From NCBI RefSeq assembly GCF_001056295.1, contig NZ_JVMD01000002.1:1-58019 (forward strand): a stretch of DNA of 58,019 bases, written 5' to 3'. The position numbers were made by a program, and so were the translations under genes. This stretch comes from Corynebacterium halotolerans. GTDB lineage: Bacteria > Actinomycetota > Actinomycetes > Mycobacteriales > Mycobacteriaceae. Position 1 is the stretch's first letter; the number at the start of each line of letters is the position of its first letter. Positions 46,163 to 55,691 of this stretch are shown here, one piece after another. The notes beneath the pieces were generated by a model. It was not told the origin of the DNA, ran no database searches, and saw nothing but the letters and a program-made list of their open reading frames with translations.

Positions 46163-48430
46163 TCACTCCTGAACCGGGACCAGGGAAATCTTGCCGCGGT
46201 TGTCGATGTCCGCGATCTCGACCTGCAGCTTGTCGCCGACGTTGACCACGTCCTCGACCTTCTCGATGCGCTTGCCGTCGCCGAGCTTCGAGATGTGCAC
46301 CAGACCATCGCGGCCCGGCACGAGGGAGACGAACGCGCCGAAGGCGGTGGTCTTGACCACGGTGCCCAGGTAGCGCTCGCCGACCTTCGGCAGCTGCGGG
46401 TTGGCGATGGCGTTGATCTTCTCGATCGCCGCGTCCGCCGACTCGCCGGAGGTGGCGGACACGAAGATCGTGCCGTCGTCCTCGATGGAGATGTTCGCGC
46501 CGGTCTCCTCGGTGATGCCGTTGATGATCTTGCCCTTGGGGCCGATGACCTCGCCGATCTTCGACTGCGGCACGGAGATCGTGGTGATCTTCGGGGCGAA
46601 CGGGCTCATCTCGTCCGGCTCGTCGATGGCCTCGGCCATGACCTCCAGGATGGTCAGGCGCGCGTCGCGGGCCTGCTCCAGCGCGTCGGCCAGCACCTTC
46701 GACGGGATGCCGTCGAGCTTGGTGTCCAGCTGCAGCGCGGTGATGAACTCGGAGGTGCCGGCGACCTTGAAGTCCATGTCCCCGAAGGCGTCCTCGGCGC
46801 CGAGGATGTCGGTCAGGGCGACGTAGCGGGTGTCGCCGTCGACCTCGCCGGACACCAGGCCCATGGCGATGCCCGCCACCGGGGCGCGCAGCGGCACGCC
46901 GGCGTTGTACAGCGACAGCGTCGAGGCGCAGACGGAGCCCATCGACGTCGAGCCGTTGGAGCCGAGGGCCTCGGAGACCTGGCGGATGGTGTACGGGAAC
47001 TTCTCTCGCGACGGCAGCACCGGCACGATGGCGCGCTCGGCGAGCGCGCCGTGGCCGATCTCGCGGCGCTTCGGCGAACCGACGCGGCCGGTCTCGCCGG
47101 TGGAGTACGGCGGGAAGTTGTAGTGGTGGAAGTAGCGCTTGGAGTCCACCGGGCCCAGGGAGTCGATCTGCTGCTCCATCTTGAGCATGTCCAGGGTGGT
47201 GACGCCCAGGATCTGCGTCTCGCCGCGCTCGAACAGCGCGGAGCCGTGGGCGCGCGGGATCAGCTCGATCTCGACGCCCAGGTCGCGGATCGCGTCGGTG
47301 GCGCGGCCGTCGATGCGGAAGCCGTCGGTGAGGATCATGTCGCGCACGATCGACTTCATCAGGCCGTTGTACGCGGCGGCGATCTCCTTGCCGCGCTCCG
47401 GGAACTGCGGCTCGAGGGTCTCGATGACCTCGTCCATGAAGGCGTTGGTGGCGTCGTCGCGGTCCTGCTTCGACGGGGTCTTCAGCAGCTCCGGCAGCTT
47501 CTTCGCGGCCTCGGACTCGACGGCGGCGTAGACGTCGTCGTTGTAGGCCGGGAACAGCGGGAACTCGCGCACGTCCTGGGCGGCCTCGCCGGCCAGGGAC
47601 TGCTGCGCGCGGCACAGCTCGGCGATGAACGGCTTGGCGGCCTCCAGGCCCTGCGCGACGACGGACTCCGTCGGCGCCGGACGGCCCTGGGCGACCAAGT
47701 CGGCCACGTGCTCGGTGGCGCCGGCCTCGACCATCATGATGGCCACGTTGTCGGCGGCGGCCTTGGCCTTGCGGGACTTGCCGCGGCCCTTGGCGGCGTT
47801 GTCGTCGGCCAGGCGGCCGGCGACGACGATCTCGAACAGAGCCTGCTCGTGCTGGTCGACGGTCGGGAACGCGATCCACTGGCCCTTCGGGTGGGCGTCG
47901 TCGGCGACCAGCGCCATGCGCACCGCACCGACGGGGCCGGAGACCGGCAGGCCGGAAAGCTGGGTGGCGGCGGAGGCGGCGTTGATGGCCACCACGTCGT
48001 ACATGTCCTTCGGATCGAGGGACATGACGGTGATGATGATCTGGACCTCGTTGCGCAGACCCTTGACGAAGGTCGGGCGCAGCGGGCGGTCGATCAGGCG
48101 GCAGGCCAGGATGGCGTCCTGGCCCGGGCGGCCCTCGCGGCGGAAGAACGAGCCGGGGATGCGGCCCGCGGCGTACATGCGCTCCTCGACGTCCACCGTC
48201 AGCGGGAAGAAGTCGAAGCCCTCGCGGGGGTTGTTGGACGCGCACGTCGTCGCGAGCATCATCGTCTCGTCGTCGAGGTACGCGGTGACGGCACCGTCGG
48301 CTTGGCGGGCCAGCTGGCCGGTTTCGAATCGGATTTCGCGGGTGCCGAAGTCACCGTTGTCGATGACAGCGACGGCCTCCACGATGTCGTCGTAGCCGTT
48401 GTCGTCGTAGTCGTACTGGGTATCGGTCAT
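46163..48430 (-). CDS. pnp: Polyribonucleotide nucleotidyltransferase (PNPase)
   Basis: A 755-residue trimeric 3'-5' exoribonuclease and polymerase. Two RNase PH domains (the second has [18 protein letters not shown]), a helical linker and a KH domain ([21 protein letters not shown] near 610) come first. An S1 domain follows ([21 protein letters not shown]). Residues 1-25 are Asp/Tyr-rich. ATG 48430 has no clear ribosome site. Downstream of rpsO, as in most bacteria. Confidence 0.96.
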   Translation of the reverse strand: MTDTQYDYDDNGYDDIVEAVAVIDNGDFGTREIRFETGQLARQADGAVTAYLDDETMMLATTCASNNPREGFDFFPLTVDVEERMYAAGRIPGSFFRREGRPGQDAILACRLIDRPLRPTFVKGLRNEVQIIITVMSLDPKDMYDVVAINAASAATQLSGLPVSGPVGAVRMALVADDAHPKGQWIAFPTVDQHEQALFEIVVAGRLADDNAAKGRGKSRKAKAAADNVAIMMVEAGATEHVADLVAQGRPAPTESVVAQGLEAAKPFIAELCRAQQSLAGEAAQDVREFPLFPAYNDDVYAAVESEAAKKLPELLKTPSKQDRDDATNAFMDEVIETLEPQFPERGKEIAAAYNGLMKSIVRDMILTDGFRIDGRATDAIRDLGVEIELIPRAHGSALFERGETQILGVTTLDMLKMEQQIDSLGPVDSKRYFHHYNFPPYSTGETGRVGSPKRREIGHGALAERAIVPVLPSREKFPYTIRQVSEALGSNGSTSMGSVCASTLSLYNAGVPLRAPVAGIAMGLVSGEVDGDTRYVALTDILGAEDAFGDMDFKVAGTSEFITALQLDTKLDGIPSKVLADALEQARDARLTILEVMAEAIDEPDEMSPFAPKITTISVPQSKIGEVIGPKGKIINGITEETGANISIEDDGTIFVSATSGESADAAIEKINAIANPQLPKVGERYLGTVVKTTAFGAFVSLVPGRDGLVHISKLGDGKRIEKVEDVVNVGDKLQVEIADIDNRGKISLVPVQE

Positions 48431-48540
48431 GCGGGGAAAAACCACGTCTTTCGTTTGGCGTGCCCCCAGGGCGATCGTCGGTGCCGCCCTATTCGTTTCG
48501 TCTCGGGGCATCGCGGAGACCCTACCACGGTAAACGCGAG

Positions 48541-48583
48541 AAAGCCCGCCGCAACCAGGGTGATCCTGGTCGCGGCGGGCTTT
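48541..48583 (-). terminator. Hairpin terminator between rpsO and pnp
   Basis: A 12-bp outer and 6-bp inner stem separated by one mismatch (arms 48541-48559, 48565-48583) with a 5-base loop; exit TTTCTC. It could end rpsO transcripts or act as a processing hairpin before pnp, as in the E. coli rpsO-pnp interval. Confidence 0.75.
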
Positions 48584-48613
48584 TCGGGGCCGCCGGCGGG
48601 GCGGCCGAAGCTC

Positions 48614-48883
48614 TTAGCGGCGGAGGCCGAGACGCTCGATGAGGTTGCGGTAGCGCTGGACGTCGTTGTCGGCCAGGTACTTCAGCAGGCCCTTGCGACG
48701 GCCGACGAGCAGCAGCAGGCCGCGGCGCGAGTGGTGGTCGTGCTTGTGGTGCTTCAGGTGCTCGGTGAGCTGGCGGATGCGGGTGGTCAGCAGCGCGACC
48801 TGGGCCTCCGGCGAACCGGTGTCGGTCTCGTGCAGGCCGAACTCCTTGAGGACCTCGGCCTTCTCCTGGGTCGAAAGCGCCAT
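48614..48883 (-). CDS. rpsO: 30S ribosomal protein S15
   Basis: An 89-residue primary 16S-binding protein. The family run [15 protein letters not shown], the basic [12 protein letters not shown] loop and C-terminal [13 protein letters not shown] are intact. AGGAG lies seven bases before the ATG. Upstream of pnp on the same strand. Confidence 0.97.
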   Translation of the reverse strand: MALSTQEKAEVLKEFGLHETDTGSPEAQVALLTTRIRQLTEHLKHHKHDHHSRRGLLLLVGRRKGLLKYLADNDVQRYRNLIERLGLRR

Positions 48884-49034
48884 GGGGCGTCTCCTTCGTC
48901 TCGTTGGTTGTTTCAGTCCACTGGCGGCCCCGGTGCGACCGGCGGCATGGCGACTGTTCGTGGACCACAGTCACGGCCAACGGGCGAGAGTACCAGCGGC
49001 GGGCGCCGGAACCTAATCGCGCCCCGCCCGCGCC

Positions 49035-50015
49035 CTACCGTTCCCCGAGGATCTCCCGCGTTTCCGCGACGTCGAGGTTCATGCGCTCGATCAGCGGCTC
49101 GATGCCGTCGAAGCGCTCCATGCCGCGGATGCGGCCGACGAAGTCGATGGACCCGGTGAGCCCGTACAGGTCGGCGGAGCGGTCGAGGATGAACGCCTCG
49201 ACGGTGCGGGCGGTGTCTCCGAAGGTGACGTTGGTGCCCACGGACACCGCGGCCGGGTAGGCGCGGCCCAGCTCGACGTCGCCGTCGGGGTCGACCGCAC
49301 GGCGCTCGGGCCCCTCGGTGGCGGTGAACCACGCGGCGTACACGCCGTCGGCGGGCACGGCGAGGCCGGGGGCGACGTCGATGTTGGCGGTCGGGAAGCC
49401 CAGCTGCGCGCCGCCGCGGCCCTGCCCGTGGATGACCTCGCCGGTCACGCGGTGCGGGCGGCCCAGGCAGTCGGCGGCCGCGGCGACGTCGCCGTCGGCC
49501 AGGTGGCCGCGCACGCGGGTGGAGGACACGCGGTCGCCGCCGTCGGACAGCAACTCGACGATCTCGACGTCCATGCCGTGTTCCGCGGCCTGCGCGGGCA
49601 GGGTCTCCGTGTTGCCGGCGGCCTTGTGTCCGTAGGTGAAGTTCTCGCCGACCAGCACCGCCTTCGCGTGCAGGGTGCCGGCGAGGATGTCGCCGACGAA
49701 GTCCTCGGGCGCGGTGGCGGCGAGCTCGCGGTCGAAACGCAGCACGAGCATCGCGTCGACGCCGATTTCCTCGGCCAGTTCCGCGCGCCGCGGCCACGTG
49801 GCCAGGGTCGCCGGGGCCTTGTCGGGGGCGAAGACGGCGATGGGGTGCGGGTCGAAGGTCACCAGCACCGCGGGCACGCCCAGCTCGCGGGCCCGTTCCA
49901 CCGCGCGGCCGATGAGCCGGCGGTGGCCGAGATGGATGCCGTCGAAGACGCCGACGGTCGCGACGGTGTCGCCGAGATCGGCGGGTACCTGTTCAATCCC
50001 GTGCCATATGTCCAC
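49035..50015 (-). CDS. ribF: Bifunctional riboflavin kinase/FAD synthetase RibF
   Basis: A 326-residue enzyme. The N-terminal FAD synthetase has nucleotidyltransferase VGVFDGIHLGHRRLI at about 21-35. The C-terminal riboflavin kinase begins near 190, with GRGGAQLGFPTANI. It makes FMN and then FAD. GTG 50015 with TAGGGT six bases upstream. Divergent from truB across only 51 bases. Confidence 0.95.
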   Translation of the reverse strand: MDIWHGIEQVPADLGDTVATVGVFDGIHLGHRRLIGRAVERARELGVPAVLVTFDPHPIAVFAPDKAPATLATWPRRAELAEEIGVDAMLVLRFDRELAATAPEDFVGDILAGTLHAKAVLVGENFTYGHKAAGNTETLPAQAAEHGMDVEIVELLSDGGDRVSSTRVRGHLADGDVAAAADCLGRPHRVTGEVIHGQGRGGAQLGFPTANIDVAPGLAVPADGVYAAWFTATEGPERRAVDPDGDVELGRAYPAAVSVGTNVTFGDTARTVEAFILDRSADLYGLTGSIDFVGRIRGMERFDGIEPLIERMNLDVAETREILGER

Positions 50016-50021
50016 GCGCCA

Positions 50022-50027
50022 ACCCTA
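50022..50027 (-). promoter_or_regulatory. Leaderless -10 box for ribF
   Basis: TAGGGT on the minus strand, six bases before GTG 50015. Confidence 0.5.
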
Positions 50028-50053
50028 CGACACCGCCCCGCGCCCGCGCCGAA

Positions 50054-50059
50054 TAGGAT
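50054..50059 (+). promoter_or_regulatory. Leaderless -10 box for truB
   Basis: TAGGAT, seven bases before ATG 50067. It and the ribF box are only 26 bases apart, so polymerases on the two promoters must overlap. Confidence 0.5.
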
Positions 50060-50066
50060 GCCCCAC

Positions 50067-50987
50067 ATGAGCGCATCTGCGGAAACGACCGACCCCCTGG
50101 CGGATTCGGGGCTCGTCGTGGTGGACAAGCCCGCCGGAATGACCAGCCACGACGTCGTCGGCAAGCTCCGGCGCATTTTCGGGACCCGCCGCGTGGGGCA
50201 TTCCGGGACGCTGGACCCGATGGCCACCGGCGTGCTGGTGCTGGGGGTCAACCGCGGCACGCGCTTCCTGCCGCACGTGCACGCCGACGCGAAGTCCTAC
50301 GACGCGACCATCCGCCTGGGCGCGTCGACCGTCACCGACGACGCCGAGGGCGAGGTGCTGGAGTCGGCGCCGCCGGAGCGGATCGCGGCCGTGACCGACG
50401 AACGGATCATGGCGGGCGTCGCGGAGCTGACCGGCGACATCATGCAGCGCCCCGCGTCGGTGTCGGCGGTGAAGATCGACGGCGTCCGCGCCCACGAGCG
50501 CATGCGCCGCGGAGAGGACGTCGTGCTCCCCGAGCGCCCCGTCACGGTCTCGCTTTTCGACGTCCACGCGATCCGTCGTCACGCGCAGTGCATCGACGTC
50601 GACGTGAGCGTGGATTGCTCGGCCGGGACGTTCATCCGTTCCCTGGCGCGGGATCTGGGGGCCGGTCTGGGCGTGGGCGGCCACGTCACCGCGCTGCGCC
50701 GCACCGCGGCCGGGCCGTTCCGCATCGGCGGGGCGAAGACGCTGGAGGAATTGGAGGCCGATCCCGTGCCGACCATGACCCTCGACGAGGCGTGCCTGGC
50801 GTGCTTCCCCGTGCGCGACGTCACCGCCGAGGAGGGGCTGGCGCTGTCCCAGGGCAAGTGGCTCGAGCCGATCGGGATGGGCGGCGTGGCGGCCGCGCGG
50901 ACGCCCGACGGGCGAGTCGTCGCGCTGATCACCGAATCCGGCAAGCGCGCGAAGACGGTGTTCGTCGCCCGGCCGTCGACGATGTAG
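50067..50987 (+). CDS. truB: tRNA pseudouridine-55 synthase TruB
   Basis: A 306-residue enzyme making U55 pseudouridine in the tRNA T-loop. The catalytic Asp is in GHSGTLDPMATGVL near 51. The family segments DKPAGMTSHDVVG and CSAGTFIRSLARDLG are present, and a C-terminal PUA-like region follows. ATG 50067 is set by the leaderless promoter; the much longer upstream in-frame opening is divergent ribF DNA. Confidence 0.95.
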   Translation: MSASAETTDPLADSGLVVVDKPAGMTSHDVVGKLRRIFGTRRVGHSGTLDPMATGVLVLGVNRGTRFLPHVHADAKSYDATIRLGASTVTDDAEGEVLESAPPERIAAVTDERIMAGVAELTGDIMQRPASVSAVKIDGVRAHERMRRGEDVVLPERPVTVSLFDVHAIRRHAQCIDVDVSVDCSAGTFIRSLARDLGAGLGVGGHVTALRRTAAGPFRIGGAKTLEELEADPVPTMTLDEACLACFPVRDVTAEEGLALSQGKWLEPIGMGGVAAARTPDGRVVALITESGKRAKTVFVARPSTM

Positions 50988-51004
50988 GGCGCGCGCCGGG
51001 GTTC

Positions 51005-51655
51005 CTACCGCACGATCGCCGTGGCGATGACGTAGCCGTTCTCCACGGTCCAGTGCCCTTCGATGAAGTGCACCGGGGTCGGGCGCACCAGGATGTAGGA
51101 CACGAACGTGCCGTCGGCGCGCAGGTCGATGTCGGCGTCCTCGAAACCGAGCCACCGGCCGGTCAGCGGGTACCAGGCCTTGTACGTGGCCTCCTTCGCG
51201 CAGAACAGCAGCCGGTCGGCGCAGTCCAGTCCCGCGGACCCGATGGTGGCCAGTTCGCGGGCGCTGGCGATCGAGCCCAGCACCCCCTCCGGCAGCGGTT
51301 CGGCGACCTCCGCGTCGACGCCGATGGACCGGACCAGCAGGCGCGGGGCGACGACCGCCGCGCGGAAACCGCGGGTGTGCGTCATGGAACCCGTGATCTG
51401 GTTCGGCCAAATGGGCATGCCGCGCTCGCCGCGCAGGATCGGCCGCGCCGACGGGCGGCCGGTGAGCTCCTCGATGGCGCGGTGGGCGCACCACCGGGCG
51501 TCGCCGAACTCCGCCTTGCGCGCATCGACCGCGCCGGCGACGAGATTGCGTTCCGCCGGGTCGAGCGAATGGTAGTGCTCCAGGCTGTCGCCGTTGGTCC
51601 ACATCTGGTGGAACGAGGCATGGGCCGGGAGCATGGCCTTGGTGAGCACCGTCAT
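51005..51655 (-). CDS. pptT: 4'-phosphopantetheinyl transferase PptT
   Basis: A 216-residue Sfp-type transferase that loads coenzyme A-derived phosphopantetheine onto acyl and mycolate carrier proteins. Mg-binding SIGVDAEV and FCAKEATYKAWYPL (the KEA-x2-K motif) are present, plus MTHTRGFRAA. ATG 51655 overlaps the pptH stop (ATGA). Pairing with its hydrolase partner and proximity to truB match mycobacteria. Confidence 0.93.
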   Translation of the reverse strand: MTVLTKAMLPAHASFHQMWTNGDSLEHYHSLDPAERNLVAGAVDARKAEFGDARWCAHRAIEELTGRPSARPILRGERGMPIWPNQITGSMTHTRGFRAAVVAPRLLVRSIGVDAEVAEPLPEGVLGSIASARELATIGSAGLDCADRLLFCAKEATYKAWYPLTGRWLGFEDADIDLRADGTFVSYILVRPTPVHFIEGHWTVENGYVIATAIVR

Positions 51656-52467
51656 CGAACCTCCATGACAGGATAGGGCCACGTCCGGTCGCCCTCCCGC
51701 GGCTGCCATTCCCGGGGATACCCCAGGGAGACCTCCGTGTGCGGCACGCCGTCGACGACGGTGGTGCCGGGGATGTGCAGATGCCCGTAGATGACGTGGC
51801 GGGCCTGGTACCGCGTGCCCCAGTCCTGCGTGTGCCGGGTGCCGGCCCACATGGACAGCTCCGGGTAGTACACCGCCGAGAGCGGTTCCCGGGCCAGCGG
51901 CCAGTGGTTGATCAGGATCGTCGGCCCGTCGACGCGGGCGAGCCTGCGCACGGTGTACGCCAGGCGGCGCCGGCACCACAGCACCGGGTCGACGAAGGGG
52001 CGGATGGCGAACTCGTCGGTCATGATGACCTGGCTTTGGTTCGCGATTTCGAGCGCCTCGGAAATGGTCGTGCCCGCGGGGCGCCAGGAGTAGTCGTACA
52101 GCGTGAACAGCGGGCAGATGGTGACGCCGCCGAACTCGGGGTAGGGATCCTCGGGCGTGAGCACGCCGAGGCGGCGGCAACCGTCGACGAGCTGGTCGTA
52201 GCGGGCCTCGCCGACGTGTGCGTCGGCGCCGCGGCAGAACAGTTCGTGGTTGCCGGGGACCCAGATCACCTGCGCCCAGCGGCGGGCGAGCTCGCCGAGC
52301 GTCTTCAGCACCAGTTCGGGCCGCTCGGCGACGTCGCCGGCGACGATGAGCCAGTCCGCGGGGTTGCGCGGCCGGAGGGTTTCCACGACGGCCTTGTTCG
52401 CCTTGACCGCGACGTGGAGGTCGGAAATCGCCCACAGGGTGGTCGACGGGTGTTCGTCGTCCGCCAT
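51652..52467 (-). CDS. pptH: Metallophosphatase, likely phosphopantetheinyl hydrolase PptH
   Basis: A 271-residue calcineurin-like phosphoesterase. All five metal motifs are visible: AISDLHV, AGDVAERP, PGNHELF, INHWP and YGHLHIPG. The adjacent M. tuberculosis homologue (Rv2795c) removes phosphopantetheine from carrier proteins, reversing PptT. Start ATG 52467 follows AGGAGG by five bases; an ATG ten codons earlier lacks such a site. Tandem promoters upstream. Confidence 0.88.
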   Translation of the reverse strand: MADDEHPSTTLWAISDLHVAVKANKAVVETLRPRNPADWLIVAGDVAERPELVLKTLGELARRWAQVIWVPGNHELFCRGADAHVGEARYDQLVDGCRRLGVLTPEDPYPEFGGVTICPLFTLYDYSWRPAGTTISEALEIANQSQVIMTDEFAIRPFVDPVLWCRRRLAYTVRRLARVDGPTILINHWPLAREPLSAVYYPELSMWAGTRHTQDWGTRYQARHVIYGHLHIPGTTVVDGVPHTEVSLGYPREWQPREGDRTWPYPVMEVR

Positions 52468-52535
52468 GGGCGCCTCCTGGGTGTGACTGTGATCCATCGG
52501 TCGGGTCTGGCCGGTATATCGCGCCGGATCACGGA

Positions 52536-52622
52536 ATTGTAACGGATTGCCGGCGATTCGCGGTAGCGATCCGCGAAAACCAGACTCTTACGCAACTTTA
52601 GTCACACTTGCCCCACGGTCAA
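52536..52622 (-). promoter_or_regulatory. Tandem promoters for pptH-pptT
   Basis: Distal promoter: -35 TTGACC (52617-52622), 16-base spacer, -10 TAAAGT (52595-52600). Proximal: -10 TACAAT (52536-52541). Both are minus strand. Leader of about 60-120 bases before the AGGAGG site. Confidence 0.5.
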
Positions 52623-52649
52623 CAGTTTTGGGGTGAGAAATGACCGTGG
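52613..52649 (-). terminator. Weak hairpin after MATE gene
   Basis: Inverted repeat CCACGGTCA/TGACCGTGG (52613-52621, 52641-52649) with a 19-base loop. No T-run. Its promoter-proximal arm overlaps the -35 of the next operon. Confidence 0.4.
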
Positions 52650-52665
52650 AACGCCAGGTCGGGCG

Positions 52666-53985
52666 CTACTCCCCCGCCGCCGTCTCCCATTTCGGGCCGC
52701 GGTAGCGCACGGCGACGAAGATCAGCCGCAGCATCATGAAGGCCAGCAGGCCCCACCACACGCCGGTGAGGCCCCATCCCATCGACAGCGTCAGCCACAC
52801 CGGCGGCAGGAATCCGAGGACGACGGCGGTGATGGTCGCGTTGCGCAGGAACGCCGCGTCGCCGGCGCCGAGCAGCACGCCGTCGATGGCGAACACCACG
52901 CCGCCGATGGGGATCATGGCCACGAGGATCCACCACGGGCCCGCGGCGATGGCGTCGAGGACCCCGCGCGCGTCGGTGAACACCCGCGGCAGCACTCCGT
53001 GGAGCACCGCGAATGCCACGGCGAGGACGCCCGCGAACACGGTCGACCACGCGATGACCCGCCTGGCCGTGTACCGCGCCGCGGCGACGGACCCGACACC
53101 CAGCGCCGCCCCGACCAGCGTCTGCGCGGCGATGGCCAGCGAATCCAGCACCAGCGACAGCAGGTTCCACAGCTGCAGCAGAATCTGGTGCCCGCCGAGC
53201 GAGAACGCGCCGAGCCGCCCCGCCACGCCGGCCGCCGAAAGGAACGCCACCTGGAACGCCAGGGAACGCAGGATCAGGTCCCGGCCGAGCACGAGCTGGC
53301 GCTTGATCAGGCTCCACCTGGGCCGCTTTGCGACGTCCCGTGCGGAGGCCGAGGCCACGAGCTGCCGGATGAACAACGCCGCCGTGAGCGTCTCTCCCAT
53401 GACCATCGCCCAGGCCGAGCCGTTCAGCCCCAGCCATCCGACGAGCGGCACGATGGCGAGCGCCGCCGGACCGAGGCCGCCGACCACGAAGAGGAAGGGC
53501 CTGCGGGTGTCCTGTATGCCGCGCATCCACCCGTTGCCGGCTTGGGCGATGAGCGTCAGCGGAATGCCGGCGGCGGCGATGCGCAGCCAGCCGGCCGCCG
53601 CGTCGGCGACGGCGGGGTCGGGGGCGAGCAGCCCGGTGATCGTGCCGGCGAAGCCCTCCACCAGCGCCACCAGCAGCACGCCGACGAACACCGCCACCCA
53701 CGTCGCCTGGACGCCCTCTCCCACGGCGCCGCGGACGTCGCCGCGCCCGAAGGCCCGCGAGGCGCGGGCGGTGGTGCCGTAGGCCAGGAACGTCAGCTGC
53801 GCCGTGAGCATGGAGAACACGGTCGCCCCGGCTGCCAGCGCCGCCAGTTCCACGGCGCCGAGGCGCCCGACGACGGCGGTGTCCAGCAGCAGATACAGCG
53901 GCGGCGCCGCCAGCACCCCGAGGGCGGGCAGCGCCAGGCCGAGGATCCGCCCCGCGGTGACGGGCCGGTCCGACTCGGTGGCCAC
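52666..53985 (-). CDS. MATE family efflux transporter (DinF-like)
   Basis: A 439-residue exporter with 12 predicted spans and the MATE repeat pattern: ALPALGVLAAPPLYLLLDTAVVGRLG in the first half, FSLGGHQILLQLWNLLSLVLDSLAIAAQTLVGAALG in the second. It resembles DinF. GTG 53985 starts two bases after the nrnA stop. Its substrate is unknown. A GCTTTGCGACG 11-mer occurs at 53325, in coding sequence. Confidence 0.9.
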   Translation of the reverse strand: MATESDRPVTAGRILGLALPALGVLAAPPLYLLLDTAVVGRLGAVELAALAAGATVFSMLTAQLTFLAYGTTARASRAFGRGDVRGAVGEGVQATWVAVFVGVLLVALVEGFAGTITGLLAPDPAVADAAAGWLRIAAAGIPLTLIAQAGNGWMRGIQDTRRPFLFVVGGLGPAALAIVPLVGWLGLNGSAWAMVMGETLTAALFIRQLVASASARDVAKRPRWSLIKRQLVLGRDLILRSLAFQVAFLSAAGVAGRLGAFSLGGHQILLQLWNLLSLVLDSLAIAAQTLVGAALGVGSVAAARYTARRVIAWSTVFAGVLAVAFAVLHGVLPRVFTDARGVLDAIAAGPWWILVAMIPIGGVVFAIDGVLLGAGDAAFLRNATITAVVLGFLPPVWLTLSMGWGLTGVWWGLLAFMMLRLIFVAVRYRGPKWETAAGE

Positions 53986-53986
53986 G

Positions 53987-55036
53987 TCAGTTGCCGTCGG
54001 CGTGCTCGATCGTCGCCGCCGCGACATCCGAGGCGCCGATCAACGCGCCGACCACGGCATCGCGGTCGCCGCTGAAGTTGTAGCCGGCCGCGCGGAGGTG
54101 CCCGCCGCCGCCGAGGAACTTGGCCACTTCGGAGACGTCGACGAGCTCCCTGGAGCGCAGCGACATGGACCAGAAGCCCGGCGAATACTCCTTGAACACC
54201 GCCGCGACGTCGGCGGCGTCGGTGGTGCGCACGACGTCGACGACCGCCTCGACCTCGTCGTGCCCGACGTCGGCCATGTCCCCGTGGGAGATGGTCACGT
54301 GCACCAGGCCGGCGCCGCCGGCCCAGTCGGGCACGCGGCCGGCGGTGGCCATGACGCGCCCCAGGAACGGCAGGTACTCGAAGGGGTGGCCCTCCAGCAG
54401 CTGCGCGCCGATGGTGCGCGGGTCCAGGCCCTTGTTCAGCAGCCGCGCCGCGGCGGTGTGCATGCGCGAACGCCCGAACTGGAAGGACACGGTGTCCGTC
54501 AGCAGGCCCGCGTACAGGGCGTGCGCCATGTCGCGGGTCAGCCGGATGCCCCAGACTTCGAAGAAGTCCAGCAGCACCATCGTGGAGGACTCGGCCTCCT
54601 CGTCCACCATGTTCACCGAGCCGTAGCGCGAGTTGGAATCGTGGTGGTCGACGACGATCAGCCGCTGCGACGTCATCATCCGCTCGCGCAGGCGCCCGAG
54701 CCGCTCGGGGCTCGCGCAGTCGACGGAGACCCAGGTGTCCACGGATTCCGGGATGTCGTCCGGCGACACGAAGAACTCCCAGCCCGGGATGGTCAGCAGC
54801 GACTTCGCCGGCAGCTCGTCGTTTCCGTAGGCCGCGACGGCGCGGATGCCGCGCTGCCGCAGCGCCATGACCATCGCCGACGCTGCGCCGATGGCGTCGG
54901 CGTCGGGGTGGATGTGGCACACGACGGCCACGAACTCGGCGTCGGCGAGCATGTCCATCGCGTCCTGGATCGGACCGGACATGCGCCTGCTGATCGACTG
55001 CGACAGCTGGTGCGCCGCCTGCTCCCCCGGCCCCAC
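53987..55036 (-). CDS. DHH/DHHA1 phosphoesterase NrnA-like
   Basis: A 349-residue bifunctional oligoribonuclease/phosphatase of the NrnA type. DHH motifs: CHIHPDADAIGAAS, VDCAS and VDHHDSN. The DHHA1 domain has the FLGGGGHLRAAG loop. Members degrade nanoRNA or c-di-AMP-derived pApA and 3'-phosphoadenosine phosphate. GTG 55036 follows GGAGG by six bases. In the infB-rbfA-nrnA chain conserved in actinobacteria. Confidence 0.93.
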   Translation of the reverse strand: MGPGEQAAHQLSQSISRRMSGPIQDAMDMLADAEFVAVVCHIHPDADAIGAASAMVMALRQRGIRAVAAYGNDELPAKSLLTIPGWEFFVSPDDIPESVDTWVSVDCASPERLGRLRERMMTSQRLIVVDHHDSNSRYGSVNMVDEEAESSTMVLLDFFEVWGIRLTRDMAHALYAGLLTDTVSFQFGRSRMHTAAARLLNKGLDPRTIGAQLLEGHPFEYLPFLGRVMATAGRVPDWAGGAGLVHVTISHGDMADVGHDEVEAVVDVVRTTDAADVAAVFKEYSPGFWSMSLRSRELVDVSEVAKFLGGGGHLRAAGYNFSGDRDAVVGALIGASDVAAATIEHADGN

Positions 55037-55037
55037 G

Positions 55038-55481
55038 TCAGGCCTCCGGCTCGTCGTCGCGGCGGTACGGGTCGGAGTCGCCGGCGGGGGCCGCCCCCTC
55101 GCGCAGCTTCGCCAGCTCGGCGTCGCGCTGCCGGGTCTTGGCCAGCAGCTCCTCCATGTGGGCGCTGGCCTCGGGCACCGTGTCGACCTCGAACGCCAGG
55201 GTCGGGGTGTAGCGCACGCCCAGGGCGCGGCCCACGAGCGAGCGCAGCTGGCCGCGGGCGCGGTTCAGCGCCTCCGCCGCGGTGTCCAAATCCGGGTCCT
55301 CGTCGATGGTGCGGCCGCGGACGGTGTAGAACACCGTCGCATCGTGCAGATCGCCGGTCACCCGGCAGTCCGTGACGGTCACCAGCTCGAGGCGACGGTC
55401 CTTGACCTCGCGTTCGATCGCTGCGGCGACGATCTCCTGGATTCGCTTGGCCATGCGGCGTGCGCGTGCGGGATCGGCCAT
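55038..55481 (-). CDS. rbfA: Ribosome-binding factor A
   Basis: A 147-residue 30S maturation factor with a KH-like fold. Features are [33 protein letters not shown] and RLRRSL-like [19 protein letters not shown]. The C-terminal tail is acidic and disordered. GGAG lies nine bases before ATG 55481. Between infB and nrnA. Confidence 0.95.
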   Translation of the reverse strand: MADPARARRMAKRIQEIVAAAIEREVKDRRLELVTVTDCRVTGDLHDATVFYTVRGRTIDEDPDLDTAAEALNRARGQLRSLVGRALGVRYTPTLAFEVDTVPEASAHMEELLAKTRQRDAELAKLREGAAPAGDSDPYRRDDEPEA

Positions 55482-55635
55482 GTCGATCTTCTCCTCTGGT
55501 CGGGGACGTGTCTTCGTTGAAAATCGCCGGGTCACGGGGCGATCGCGCCCCGAACTCCGGCCACCCAGGATAACCGTTCGCAGCCGGGGTTTGTTCCCGG
55601 CCCTCCCGTTTGGGACGCACCCCGGAAACGCCGAA

Positions 55636-55669
55636 GGCCGGCCCCGCGCCGAAGGGCGTGGGGCCGGCC
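55636..55669 (-). terminator. Hairpin after infB
   Basis: 15-bp inverted repeat (55636-55650, 55655-55669; one G-T pair) with GAAG loop, 22 bases after the infB stop. It has no T-run. It overlaps the second CGCTTGACGACG 3' element by one base. Confidence 0.6.
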
Positions 55670-55680
55670 GTCGTCAAGCG
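55669..55680 (-). repeat. 12-mer CGCTTGACGACG, infB 3' copy
   Basis: Sense-oriented, 11 bases after the infB stop, running into the terminator hairpin GGCCGGCCCC. Same arrangement as after gluD. Confidence 0.55.
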
Positions 55681-55691
55681 GTCGCCGCGGA

